This document shows positions 55,659 to 64,000 of a stretch of 64,000 nt of DNA, piece after piece. The stretch's first letter is position 1; each line of letters begins with the position of its first letter. Source of the DNA: Polyangiaceae bacterium (GTDB taxonomy: Bacteria; Myxococcota_A; Polyangia; Polyangiales; Polyangiaceae); NCBI GenBank assembly GCA_013214025.1, contig JABSRN010000010.1, positions 1 to 64,000 of the forward strand, written 5' to 3'. A program made the translations under genes and the position numbers. The notes beneath the pieces were generated by a model. The model did no database searches and was not told the origin of the DNA. It saw only the letters and a list, made by a program, of their open reading frames with translations.

Positions 55659-56489
55659 CTAGTTTTGGGCCTGGGCTTTTGCCTTTGCTTGCCGGCGTTT
55701 GGCCATTTTCGCGACCATGCTGGTGATGGGTATGGCGAGGGACGGCACGCTATTGACGAGTTTGGCCATGAAGGCTTCGCCGGAAAACGGCACCGCGGCG
55801 ATGACCTCTATAGGTCGGGTTTTCAGACTGGCGATGATGCTGTCCGCGACTTCTTCGGGCTCCAGCGCGCGGCGACCGGCAAAGGTGAGGGACGCCTCTT
55901 CCATGTGCAGTTGCATGTCCATCATCGGGGTGGCGACCAGGCCGGGACACACGACGGTGACGGCGACGCCGTGTTTGTGTAGCTCTTGGGCGACGGCTAG
56001 GGAGTAGCCTCGAACGGCGTACTTGGATGCGCTGTAGAGTGAGATCCCCGGCACGGGCATGACGCCCGCCAGGGATGCGACGTTGACGATGTGTCCGTGG
56101 CCCTGGGCTACCATGATCTTGGCTGCCGCATTGGTGCCGAACATGACGCCCTTGACGTTCACGTCGATGGTCCGATGAACCGCAGCGGGCTCAGCCTCGT
56201 GGGCGTAACAAGCTGTCAGGAAGGCGGCGACGTTCAGCAACACATCCAAGGGGCCTGAGCGAGCCACGGCTCCACTCAAGACTTCCGTGAAGGCGTCGGG
56301 ATCCGTGATGTCGAGCTTCTCGATGTGGACTCGAGCACTGTTGGCGATGCCAAGGTCGGCGACTGCGGCTTTGAGTCCCGGCTCGTTGATATCTACCAGG
56401 GTGAGGTGATGGCCCTGGGCGTGCAATTTGCCGGCGAGACACTTGGCGATGCCGCTGGCGCATCCGGTGATGACGATGTTTTGGCTCAT
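55659..56489 (-). CDS. SDR-family oxidoreductase
   Basis: Short-chain dehydrogenase of 276 residues. The nucleotide loop is ITGCASGIAKCLAGKLHAQG, with NVAAFLTACY, the catalytic Ser in VASLAGVMPV and the YxxxK pair in YSASKYAVRG. The C-terminal 25 residues are Lys/Ala/Gln-rich. Substrate unknown. It begins 18 bases after the stop of the second DUF3857 gene and is likely the last gene of that operon. Confidence 0.85.
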   Translation of the reverse strand: MSQNIVITGCASGIAKCLAGKLHAQGHHLTLVDINEPGLKAAVADLGIANSARVHIEKLDITDPDAFTEVLSGAVARSGPLDVLLNVAAFLTACYAHEAEPAAVHRTIDVNVKGVMFGTNAAAKIMVAQGHGHIVNVASLAGVMPVPGISLYSASKYAVRGYSLAVAQELHKHGVAVTVVCPGLVATPMMDMQLHMEEASLTFAGRRALEPEEVADSIIASLKTRPIEVIAAVPFSGEAFMAKLVNSVPSLAIPITSMVAKMAKRRQAKAKAQAQN

Positions 56490-56507
56490 GGGAGTCAGAG
56501 AAGAGGC

Positions 56508-59500
56508 TCAGCTTCCCGAGGCGTCAAGCTCGATGGTGAATTCGTGGGCCAGGGCGTCGTCGGCGGATCGGGTAAACTCGAGAAACTTTTGATATTCATC
56601 GGGCTGGATGCGTCCGGCGGGTAGGTGAATTTCACGCTCCAATATCAGGCTTTTGCCCTCTACCCGGTCTCGGATGAGGACTCGTCTCGGGCCATTGTAG
56701 AATTCCCGGGGCGCTGGCACCTTGACCCGAGACTGACTGGGCAGTTTCAAAACCAAACGGAGCGTCTGGTGTGTCGATTGGCCAATCAGGATCGGCGTTT
56801 CCCGGTGAGGGAGTTTGGCGAGCCTGGCCAGATTCAGTCGAAAGGGTGGGCGCAGCAGTAACAGCGAGCCTCGTCGGTTGGCGAACTGGCCCACCTTGGA
56901 TTCGGTGCGGACCTCGATGGGCACGTCGTGGTCGTCGAGCTTGGCTAGCTCGTGGCTCAGCAACTGCGCGCCTCGTAGGCTCGGCCCCAAGAGACGAGAT
57001 TCGATCACATCGTGGTGTTGGGCTTCGCTTAGTTTGGTCAGTCCCGTGCGCAGCTGCATGCCGTGTTTGCCCGCAAATCGCTGTACCAAGGAGAGCTCGG
57101 CGCTGCCCTGGGTATTGATAGTGCCGCTTCCGTCGACAGCGATGCCGTCGGCTGTGCCCGCCGTCGGGAGGATCTGTTTGACGGGGCTGTTTCCCAGCAA
57201 CATCATGGCGGGCATGCCGCGCACTTCTGCGGGCAAGTATCCGAAGGGTGCGTGTTTGCTCCCGATGGTGAGCCAGCGGGCCTTCTTGCCGCGTCCGACC
57301 TTCAGCACAGCATGCTGATAGCGGTGCATCTCAGAGATGGGGCCTTGGGGGGGAGCGGCCAGTCGGTTCTCCGCGATGCCGTAGTTGACGGGGATGCCAA
57401 GGGTTCGGCAAAGGTGCACATAGGCGAGCCAGCGGTTGCCGCTCTTGCCCACGATGACGCGTCGAGCATCGCTTTCGCCGCCCTCTTCGATGTTGGAAAC
57501 CACCCAGCGATACAGAGTCCGGGCTCGCTGAATGACGGCGCTTTCGGGATGAGCCTTGGTGATTTGTTGAGCGATGCGTGCGATGCGCGGATCCAGCGGC
57601 AGATGCTGACGCACCTTGTCCGAGAACACTTGGGCTCGGAGATCGGCATCCAAGCCCCAGCCAATCTGCAAGTTGGGCAAAAACTCTTCGGCGGGGGGGC
57701 TCAGCTCCTCGGTAGGAGCTGCCGGGCTGAAATCCATCCGGTAGCGTTTCACAGTGAGCGGCCCCTCGGTGTGCACGACGGGCGCCGGCACATCCCCGTG
57801 GACCTCGACCACCAGCGCTTTGATGGTCGGGCTGATGATGACAAACTCGCTACGAGCGTAGGCGATATTCGCTTCACGGAAATACCAAAGGGGGCCGAGA
57901 TAGTGATCGGGCCCTGTGCCGTTTTCCCGAACGATTTGTTCGGTCTCGACGTAATCGCCCACCTCCAGATGCGGCAAGGTGACCGTTCGTTTTTGGGAGA
58001 TCGATTCCGGTTCGAGACTGCGCCCATCGGCCTTGATGACGCGCATCTTCAAGATTTGTCCGCGCAGGCGCGGATGTTCGGCAAAACGATCGATGCCCTC
58101 GGGGCTTTGAATGCGGATGATTTCGTGTTCGAGCATGGAACTCGAACCATCGGCGTGCACCCAAACAGCGGCGTAGTCCAACACCCGAGCCGCCGTACCG
58201 GACATGTGCCGTCCTGCCTTTTCGTAGGCAGCTATGATTTTTTTCCCGTCCAAACGGTAAGCGGCGAGCTCGGAGGTGGCTTCGATGAGATCGATGGCGC
58301 GACGTAGGGCGTCGGGCACAGCGCCAGCTTCGATGGCGGCGGCCAGAGCCTGGGCGAGCGCGTCCGGACGACCCGCGGCATATTGAGCGTCCGCTAGTCG
58401 CAGGCGTGCCCGACTGTCGGTGGGCTGTTCTCTCACTGCCGCCTCCAGCCGATTCCATAGCTGCTCGGTGTTGCCGGAGCGGCTCAAAACGTCGCTGATG
58501 CGGGCTTTGAGGCGATCGCGCTCCGGCCACAGCTTTTCGAGCGCCCGTAGCTGGACCAGCGCGCTGGCGTAATCCTTCCGCGCTAGGGCACGGCTCAGTT
58601 CGATTTCGGCCTCCGGGTTGCGTTCCCTGAGCCGTTTGGCCATCTCATCGCTGCGTGCGAGATCGCCGGTACGCTCAAACAGCGCCATCGCGTTGTGCAA
58701 CGTGCTCTCGTCGGTTGGAAAGCGGCGGAGCATCCCCAGGGTGGCTGCGTCGCGCTCCGTGGGCCAACCCAGCACGTCGTAGGTGTCGCGCAGCTCGTGC
58801 CAGATCGGCGCCACATTGGGCAGATCAGCAGTCAAGATACGGAGCTGTTCGATCATCTCCAAGGGCCGGCGCTGGCGCAACTGGGTGGCGACCGCCAAGC
58901 GAGCGAGCCAGAGGCCTTCATCCTTGGCAGCGGCTCTCTTGTAGAGCTGATGCATCAAATCTTCGGTCTGGCTCTTGTCGAAGATCGGATCTCCCCGAGT
59001 GATGGCGGCCGCGAGCTGTAGGCTCAGCCCCGTCGCGTTGTCGAAATCGGCTATGAGCGGCTCCAGCACGACCTGGGCGACATCATCCTGAAGCTCTTGG
59101 TGCGCGAGGGCGGCAACCAAGAAACGAGTGACGGAGTCTTTCGGGTGGTGGACCGCACCCGGCACGCTGGCTTCTCCGGTGGCGATGAATGGGCTGAGCA
59201 CGTTGGGGTCCGAGAGCCGCGTCGCGGGTCGGGAGCCGTAGCCGGGGGCCGGATCGCTGGAGTAGGCGAGATCGAGAGGGCTGCCATCGTTGTTCATCAA
59301 CCGAAAAGCGGTGGAGCCGCTCGGCAGTCTCGCCAGGATGCGATGGCGCCCGGGGGTTAGCTCGAAGCGCACACCGAATTGTGGCCATACGCCCCACTTT
59401 CGCGCGTCTCGATCGAGCACCAGCTCGTCGTCCACCCAAACCGCCAAAGCGCCTTGGGCCGTGAACAACACTTCTCGGGTCTCCGCTGTCTCCACATAGG

Positions 59501-60290
59501 TTTCCGCGTAAAAGACGCCGGCACCTGCGGTTTCGTCCAGGCCGAAACCGCAGCCGTCCATTTGGCTCTTCAGGATTCGAGGACGTTCGTTTCGCCCTGC
59601 CGCCGCGATCCAGGTCGTCGGCCAGGGGCCGGGTTCTTCGGCGCCGAATTGTCTGTGCAGATCGACCGGCAAGTTACGGCCAAAGGGACCTGCGAAACGT
59701 AACTCAGTGGCGCAGCCTCCGCGGACCGCCATTTTCCGATCTTGGGCGGGGCTCGCCTTCTGTTCCGAGTTCCAGAACCGCAACAGAGCACCGCGTGCTC
59801 GCCAACCGATAGCTCCCGGCTGATCGAGAGTGGCTTCGACGAACCCCTGCCACTTTTTCCATAAGCCCGCATGGCTGTTGGCGAGCGCGAGGGCTTGGCT
59901 GGCGGAGTACCAGGCGATCAGCTGTGTGCGGGCATCCGTGGACTCTCGGCTTGCGGCGACAGCTTCCATGAAGTGGTCGGCGGCGCTGGCAAGATCCCCG
60001 TGCGCCTTGTCGTCGAGCGCTCTGGCGAAGCTGGGGAGCAAGCTAGTTGTCTTGTGGCTATCGAGGGCGAGTCGCACCTTCTTGGCCCGCACAGCGTCCC
60101 CACCGGCAGCGGCGAGTTCGTGCAGCAGCAGTAACGCCAGGCCGTCAGGATCCTGCGAGGTCTCTTGAAGGCGCAGGGTGGCGAGATCGGGGGGGCCTGC
60201 GGCGGGTCCGCTAGAGCAGGCGACGTTGGCGCCGGCTGTGGCGATCAGCAGCATCGGCACGGTCAACCAACGACGGGTTCCACGTCTCAT
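56508..60290 (-). CDS. DUF3857 lipoprotein with inactive transglutaminase-like domain
   Basis: Very large envelope lipoprotein of 1260 residues (lipobox NVACS). After an N-terminal helical region and a domain with TELRFAGPFGRNLPVDLHRQ, it has TPR-like helices (about 420-680), a DUF3857 domain (about 700-860; VLDYAAVWVHADGSSSMLEH, EVGDYVETEQIV) and a transglutaminase-like domain. There, GKSGNRWLAYVHLCRTLGI aligns with the GDCKDKA block of the preceding paralogue, so Ser950 stands in place of the catalytic Cys; His993 (YQHAVLKV) is kept and Ile1009 replaces the Asp. A beta-rich C-terminal region follows. The ATG overlaps the stop of the preceding gene by 4 bases, so the two are coupled. Confidence 0.8.
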   Translation of the reverse strand: MRRGTRRWLTVPMLLIATAGANVACSSGPAAGPPDLATLRLQETSQDPDGLALLLLHELAAAGGDAVRAKKVRLALDSHKTTSLLPSFARALDDKAHGDLASAADHFMEAVAASRESTDARTQLIAWYSASQALALANSHAGLWKKWQGFVEATLDQPGAIGWRARGALLRFWNSEQKASPAQDRKMAVRGGCATELRFAGPFGRNLPVDLHRQFGAEEPGPWPTTWIAAAGRNERPRILKSQMDGCGFGLDETAGAGVFYAETYVETAETREVLFTAQGALAVWVDDELVLDRDARKWGVWPQFGVRFELTPGRHRILARLPSGSTAFRLMNNDGSPLDLAYSSDPAPGYGSRPATRLSDPNVLSPFIATGEASVPGAVHHPKDSVTRFLVAALAHQELQDDVAQVVLEPLIADFDNATGLSLQLAAAITRGDPIFDKSQTEDLMHQLYKRAAAKDEGLWLARLAVATQLRQRRPLEMIEQLRILTADLPNVAPIWHELRDTYDVLGWPTERDAATLGMLRRFPTDESTLHNAMALFERTGDLARSDEMAKRLRERNPEAEIELSRALARKDYASALVQLRALEKLWPERDRLKARISDVLSRSGNTEQLWNRLEAAVREQPTDSRARLRLADAQYAAGRPDALAQALAAAIEAGAVPDALRRAIDLIEATSELAAYRLDGKKIIAAYEKAGRHMSGTAARVLDYAAVWVHADGSSSMLEHEIIRIQSPEGIDRFAEHPRLRGQILKMRVIKADGRSLEPESISQKRTVTLPHLEVGDYVETEQIVRENGTGPDHYLGPLWYFREANIAYARSEFVIISPTIKALVVEVHGDVPAPVVHTEGPLTVKRYRMDFSPAAPTEELSPPAEEFLPNLQIGWGLDADLRAQVFSDKVRQHLPLDPRIARIAQQITKAHPESAVIQRARTLYRWVVSNIEEGGESDARRVIVGKSGNRWLAYVHLCRTLGIPVNYGIAENRLAAPPQGPISEMHRYQHAVLKVGRGKKARWLTIGSKHAPFGYLPAEVRGMPAMMLLGNSPVKQILPTAGTADGIAVDGSGTINTQGSAELSLVQRFAGKHGMQLRTGLTKLSEAQHHDVIESRLLGPSLRGAQLLSHELAKLDDHDVPIEVRTESKVGQFANRRGSLLLLRPPFRLNLARLAKLPHRETPILIGQSTHQTLRLVLKLPSQSRVKVPAPREFYNGPRRVLIRDRVEGKSLILEREIHLPAGRIQPDEYQKFLEFTRSADDALAHEFTIELDASGS

Positions 60291-63200
60291 TGTTGAATCC
60301 TCACGCGCTGGTCGACGGCGCTATCGAAGGTCGCGCAAAACTGGCGCCACGCGGCGTATTGCTCGGGGGCGATGCGGTCCACAGTGAGCTGCAAGCTTGT
60401 GCTCACCGTAACGCTCTTTTCGGACTGGCGGACCACCATTTCGTAGTTGCCGAACGGCGACGTCTTGGCGCTCGCCGCGGGAACGGACAGGAATTTCATG
60501 CCAGGGGGCAACTCCAACTCGCTTTCGGTCGCCTGGGTCCCGGGGGTGGGGAGAGCGACCGGGAGTTTTCGTTTCGAGAGCGAGGCAAAGCGCGGGGTCA
60601 GTCGCAGGGAAGGAGTGAGGCTGAGGCTGAGCACTCCGCTCCCTTCGGATCGTGCAAATCGATTGAGTCGCCCGCGTAGCTTCACGGATACGGAGCGGTC
60701 GATGTCGTTCAGACCCTGGGTGCGCGGCGTTCCTCTCACTTCGAAGCCAGGAAATTCCCCGGTGACATACTCGGCGAGGCGTTGCTTTTTACTCGACGAG
60801 GCGCTGTAGCGTCGTCGCCACCAGGAGGCGTGAGTCCCGGTCACGGCGTATTCGATGTCGAGGGCGGCGCTTCGGTCCGCTCGCAGTCGAAGCCTCAGCT
60901 TTCGGCGTACTTCGTCTGGGGTCGACGTGATCTTCGGCAAATGCGTGAGCTTTGAGTTTCCGCCGTTCACCAGGAGCGCCAGGGCGCCTCGGTCCATCGC
61001 AGGCAATTCGCTCATCCCGGTGTATTCAGCGGTTCCGTCCAAGTAGAGATCTAACTCGGGCACGTAGGCGATGGCATGATTGAAGGCTGCCAAGCTGCTC
61101 ACTTTGGATCGGAAATCGCCGCCTTGGTTGGCTCGTAGGATCACGATGGTGGAGTCGATGCCGAGCGCACGCAGTAAGGAGACAATCACCGTCGCCTTGT
61201 CTTTGCAGTCTCCCCAGCCTCGCGCCACAGTTTGGACGCAACGGCGTGGTTTGAAGCCGTGAATGCCAAACTCAAGGGCGACATAACGCGTGTTCTGGAC
61301 GACCCAATTGTAGACGGCACGTACTTTCTCGGTTGTCGTCGTTTTGCCGACGCCCAATGACGTCGCGAGCTTCCGGGTGTCCTCGTCGAGATCAAACTGA
61401 TCCTTCGCCAACCCCCAGTACCAGTGTCCCATCTCTTGATAGTTGGCGAAGGTGGAGATGTGCACGAAGCCGAGCACTTCGGGCCATGGCGGCATGGCGG
61501 GCTCGGGCGCTTGGGCCGCGAGTCCCTTCACGACAAAGCGCTCAATGTTGAGCTTTCCGCGTTTGTCCGTGTCGCGCTTCATTTTCGGAAGGCCGACAAC
61601 GTCCACGTAGAGCTTTCGCGCGGCGGGTGTGATCAATACGTGTTCGGCGTGGCCGACGGGTTCGCTGGATCCAAAGGGCACGACCTCCCCAAAGTAGTCA
61701 CCGAATTCATTTCTCGCTGCGACATCGTCAATTCGGTACTTGAGTTCGACGACGTCGCCGGCTTCGAGGCGGGGGAAGCTGACGACGAAGGTTCGATCCG
61801 ATGTGTACATTCGAAGGGCGGGGTTGTCGGCTGCGCCCTCGCCGCTTTCAATGGCTTGGTCAATGCTCCCGTCAGCACGAAACACACGGGCTCCGCGTAA
61901 CTGAACGCGCTGCCGATCGGCTTGGTAACGAAAGGCATATTGACGGGCGACCGCGGCGGCGGATGCGCTGAGCGGCTGGAACACGACCTGCGTGAAGTTA
62001 CTCGCCAGGCCATTGGGGAAGACCTGGGTGACGCTGAGCTTGAGCAGAGTACGTTGGGACTGCCCCTCGGCTGTGGCGTTTCGGTCTTTTAGAAAACGCG
62101 CGGGCTCGTGGGCGTAGCTTTCGTCCAGGCGTGCACTTTGGGGCTCGAGGTGATCGAGGTACTGGCGAACCTCTTTGGCCTGGGGTCGCAGTTCGAGAAT
62201 ACGGCGCAAGCGTCGCAGCTGTTCATCCGGGTGAGCCAGCGAGCCCTCCAGATCCCCGAGCTTGCGTAGCGTCCCCACGTCGTCCGGCGCGAGTCGGAGG
62301 GCTTGTTCGTAGCTAGCGACGGCGCGGTCCGAGGCGCCTTGGGCACGATAGGCTCGGGCGGCGACCCCGTGGGCCCATTGGCTGTTGGGACTGATCGACA
62401 ACAGGCGAGAGACCCAGCGACTGACCTGTTCGTCGTTGCGTCGGGATAGCGCCAGATCGATGCGCGACGAGACAAAGGACAAGTCAGGCGTGTCGAAGGC
62501 ACTCCGCCGATTGGCGATTTCGAGGGCTTCGGTGTCCCGGCCGAGGGCGCTGAGTGATGAAGAGTAAAGCTCTAACAAGCGCCCGCTCTCCGGCTGGCGA
62601 TCGAGGGCGCGTTGCAGAATGGCCGTGGCACTTTGGCGGAGGCCGGCTTGTTTGAGCATTTTCGATCGTTGGGCGATCGCTACGATGTTCTCCGGATCGA
62701 TCGCCAGCACCTGCTGATACAGTCCAAAGGCGGAGTCCGGGCTCAGCCCAGAGGCGTGCCACGCGGCTTGGGCCAGCAACCATTCGACACGCTCGCGGCG
62801 CCCTTGGAGTTTCGGTTCGGCGCGGCTCAACCAGACGGAAGCGACGTTCCGATCCTCGGAGTGCTTCGCTGCCAAGAGCAGCCGCGGGCCGGTCTCCTCG
62901 AGCGCGACGGCACGCTGTGCGAGGTTGCGGGCGAGGTGGGTCGTCTCGTCGTCGCCTCGGGTCAAGGTGAGATAACGCGAGAAGGCTTCCAGATCGGCAG
63001 CCCTCGGTTTCTTGCGCTGCACTCGTCTTTCAAACTCATCGAGAGGTGCGCCGCGGGCTGCGCTCGAGGGGCGACGCGTGGTAGCGCGGCTCGAGATGGC
63101 GCTTACTAGTTTGCCCGATTCGACGCTGGCTGGGAGCTCGGTACTGAATTTTAGATCTCCGAGAACGGCGCCGTTTCGGCTACCGATGCGCACGGAGATC

Positions 63201-64000
63201 TGTGGCTTCTTGTTGGCGACACAAATCTTTAGTGTCAGGTTGTTGTAGCCGCTATGCAGGCTGACTTGGCGCGCACGCCGACCGAAGTCATGACCACGCT
63301 CGACGGGGTCTTTGAGCACGGCTTCGCCGTTCCAATAGACTTTGACGGCGCCAGCGCTGCCTACCCAGAGGCTAACCGGAATTGTCGCCTTATTTGTACC
63401 GCGCACGAAACTAGTGGCGAAGGCGCAAGCGTGGCGATAGGGGCGCAGCAGCCGCGACAAGTTCAGTTTCCCCAACTCAAAGGAGTGCGGAGCCTCGCGC
63501 CAACGCACGACTCGTCCCTTGCCCGAGAAGCCGCGTCCGGGAGTCATCGCCTCGGCAAACTGTGTTTCGGGCTCGAAGTTCAGATCGAATCCCGCTTTGC
63601 CCTCGTTGTCGAAAGGACCGACCACAAGCCAACGATTGACGTAACCCAACTCAGCGAAGCGCCGCTGCGCGCCAGCGATATCGCCCCGCCGCCGGCGTGC
63701 GAGGTTGATAAATGTTTTGCTGTAGGCCACCAGCGCCGGAGATAGGCTTGGGTTCGACGAAGCGTTCAGTAGAGCTTCTTCCACATGGTCCGGTCGGGCG
63801 GTGTCCCACTGGGCCCAAATTCGACGCAACGCCGTGTAGCGCGCGGGGCCTCGCAAACGATCGAGTTCGGCTGCGGCGTCGACAAGATCACCAGATATCC
63901 AAGTGGCACGGCTATATACGGAGCTGGAGTCCGCGCCCGCCGCGAGCGGCGCCAGGCACGCTGCGACCCCAGTAATGACCGCGCTGGCCCCCCAAAAGCG
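60287..64000 (-). CDS. DUF3857-transglutaminase protein (5' end outside the window)
   Basis: Partial gene: the frame stays open to the window edge, and the edge-proximal codons encode a signal-peptide-like core (ASAVITGVAACLAPLAAGA), so the true start lies beyond 64000. The product then has an N-terminal domain with NRWLVVGPFDNEGKAGFDLN, TPR repeats (VASYEQALRLAPDDVGTLRK), a DUF3857 domain (VFQPLSASAAAVARQYAFRY; FPRLEAGDVVELKYRIDD) and a transglutaminase domain. Its catalytic Cys is in RGWGDCKDKATVIVSLLRAL (codon 61205-61207), His in FNHAIAYV (61076-61078) and Asp in LYLDGTAEY (61037-61039): a complete triad. A C-terminal domain (LPPGMKFLSVP) follows. It is the upstream partner of the second DUF3857 gene. 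Confidence 0.85.
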   Translation of the reverse strand, partial: RFWGASAVITGVAACLAPLAAGADSSSVYSRATWISGDLVDAAAELDRLRGPARYTALRRIWAQWDTARPDHVEEALLNASSNPSLSPALVAYSKTFINLARRRRGDIAGAQRRFAELGYVNRWLVVGPFDNEGKAGFDLNFEPETQFAEAMTPGRGFSGKGRVVRWREAPHSFELGKLNLSRLLRPYRHACAFATSFVRGTNKATIPVSLWVGSAGAVKVYWNGEAVLKDPVERGHDFGRRARQVSLHSGYNNLTLKICVANKKPQISVRIGSRNGAVLGDLKFSTELPASVESGKLVSAISSRATTRRPSSAARGAPLDEFERRVQRKKPRAADLEAFSRYLTLTRGDDETTHLARNLAQRAVALEETGPRLLLAAKHSEDRNVASVWLSRAEPKLQGRRERVEWLLAQAAWHASGLSPDSAFGLYQQVLAIDPENIVAIAQRSKMLKQAGLRQSATAILQRALDRQPESGRLLELYSSSLSALGRDTEALEIANRRSAFDTPDLSFVSSRIDLALSRRNDEQVSRWVSRLLSISPNSQWAHGVAARAYRAQGASDRAVASYEQALRLAPDDVGTLRKLGDLEGSLAHPDEQLRRLRRILELRPQAKEVRQYLDHLEPQSARLDESYAHEPARFLKDRNATAEGQSQRTLLKLSVTQVFPNGLASNFTQVVFQPLSASAAAVARQYAFRYQADRQRVQLRGARVFRADGSIDQAIESGEGAADNPALRMYTSDRTFVVSFPRLEAGDVVELKYRIDDVAARNEFGDYFGEVVPFGSSEPVGHAEHVLITPAARKLYVDVVGLPKMKRDTDKRGKLNIERFVVKGLAAQAPEPAMPPWPEVLGFVHISTFANYQEMGHWYWGLAKDQFDLDEDTRKLATSLGVGKTTTTEKVRAVYNWVVQNTRYVALEFGIHGFKPRRCVQTVARGWGDCKDKATVIVSLLRALGIDSTIVILRANQGGDFRSKVSSLAAFNHAIAYVPELDLYLDGTAEYTGMSELPAMDRGALALLVNGGNSKLTHLPKITSTPDEVRRKLRLRLRADRSAALDIEYAVTGTHASWWRRRYSASSSKKQRLAEYVTGEFPGFEVRGTPRTQGLNDIDRSVSVKLRGRLNRFARSEGSGVLSLSLTPSLRLTPRFASLSKRKLPVALPTPGTQATESELELPPGMKFLSVPAASAKTSPFGNYEMVVRQSEKSVTVSTSLQLTVDRIAPEQYAAWRQFCATFDSAVDQRVRIQQ

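Noticed and set aside
57063-58307. Plus-strand frame of 414 codons inside the second DUF3857 gene
   Set aside because: It is the mirror of a strongly supported coding region with recognisable domains, and its product has no recognisable motif.

Overview
The window is a gene-dense, GC-rich bacterial chromosome segment. It most likely comes from a Gram-negative deltaproteobacterial lineage close to Myxococcota. This is inferred from many Sec/lipobox lipoproteins with Cys-rich bodies or Asp/Ser/Gly/Ala-rich tails, a receiver protein with a DUF4388 (PATAN) domain, outer-membrane barrel candidates, and a GyrB that carries the long insert usual in Gram-negatives. I found no insertion sequence, prophage, integron or CRISPR array.

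Layout, left to right. 1-3.8 kb: envelope genes on the minus strand (a CsgG-like lipoprotein, a barrel candidate, a PAP2 phosphatase, a Cys-rich lipoprotein). 4.2-5.2 kb: a frameshifted Crp/Fnr regulator and a tRNA-Lys(CTT) with promoter and terminator. 5.4-9.9 kb: DUF924 protein, large membrane protein, aspS. 10-15 kb: REC-DUF4388 regulator, then rimI-pyrK-pyrD-lipoprotein, whose starts overlap the preceding stops. 15-20.7 kb: phosphoesterase, cysS, rhomboid, SDR and LON-domain genes. 20.8 kb: 4.5S SRP RNA on the minus strand. 21-25.8 kb: coiled-coil membrane protein, kamA, a parvulin-type lipoprotein, pyrH. 26-30.4 kb: ccmF, a CcmI-like zinc-ribbon protein and a third membrane protein.

30.4-36.3 kb is dnaN-recF-gyrB without dnaA. 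The AT-rich, DnaA-box-like region before dnaN, a second pair of box-like sites after gyrB, and a change of G/C strand bias in hand-counted samples suggest a replication origin nearby. 36-45 kb: lipoprotein, ClpB middle-domain fragment, cinA, FGE-like membrane protein with an inositol monophosphatase, UbiA-type prenyl-phosphate transferase with a CPBP protease, Bax-inhibitor-1 protein, M50 protease. 45-51 kb: tlyA, barrel candidate, lipoprotein, comEC, hpt. 51-54.8 kb: a compact minus-strand operon of an orphan SpoA (FliN/HrcQ-like) protein, a lipoprotein, yggS and rarA.

55.6-64 kb holds the most unusual locus. Two very large secreted DUF3857/transglutaminase-like proteins are encoded back to back with a 4-base overlap, followed by an SDR gene. 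The first keeps a Cys-His-Asp triad. The second has Ser and Ile where Cys and Asp are expected, so it looks like a pseudoenzyme partner. The first gene runs off the right edge of the window.
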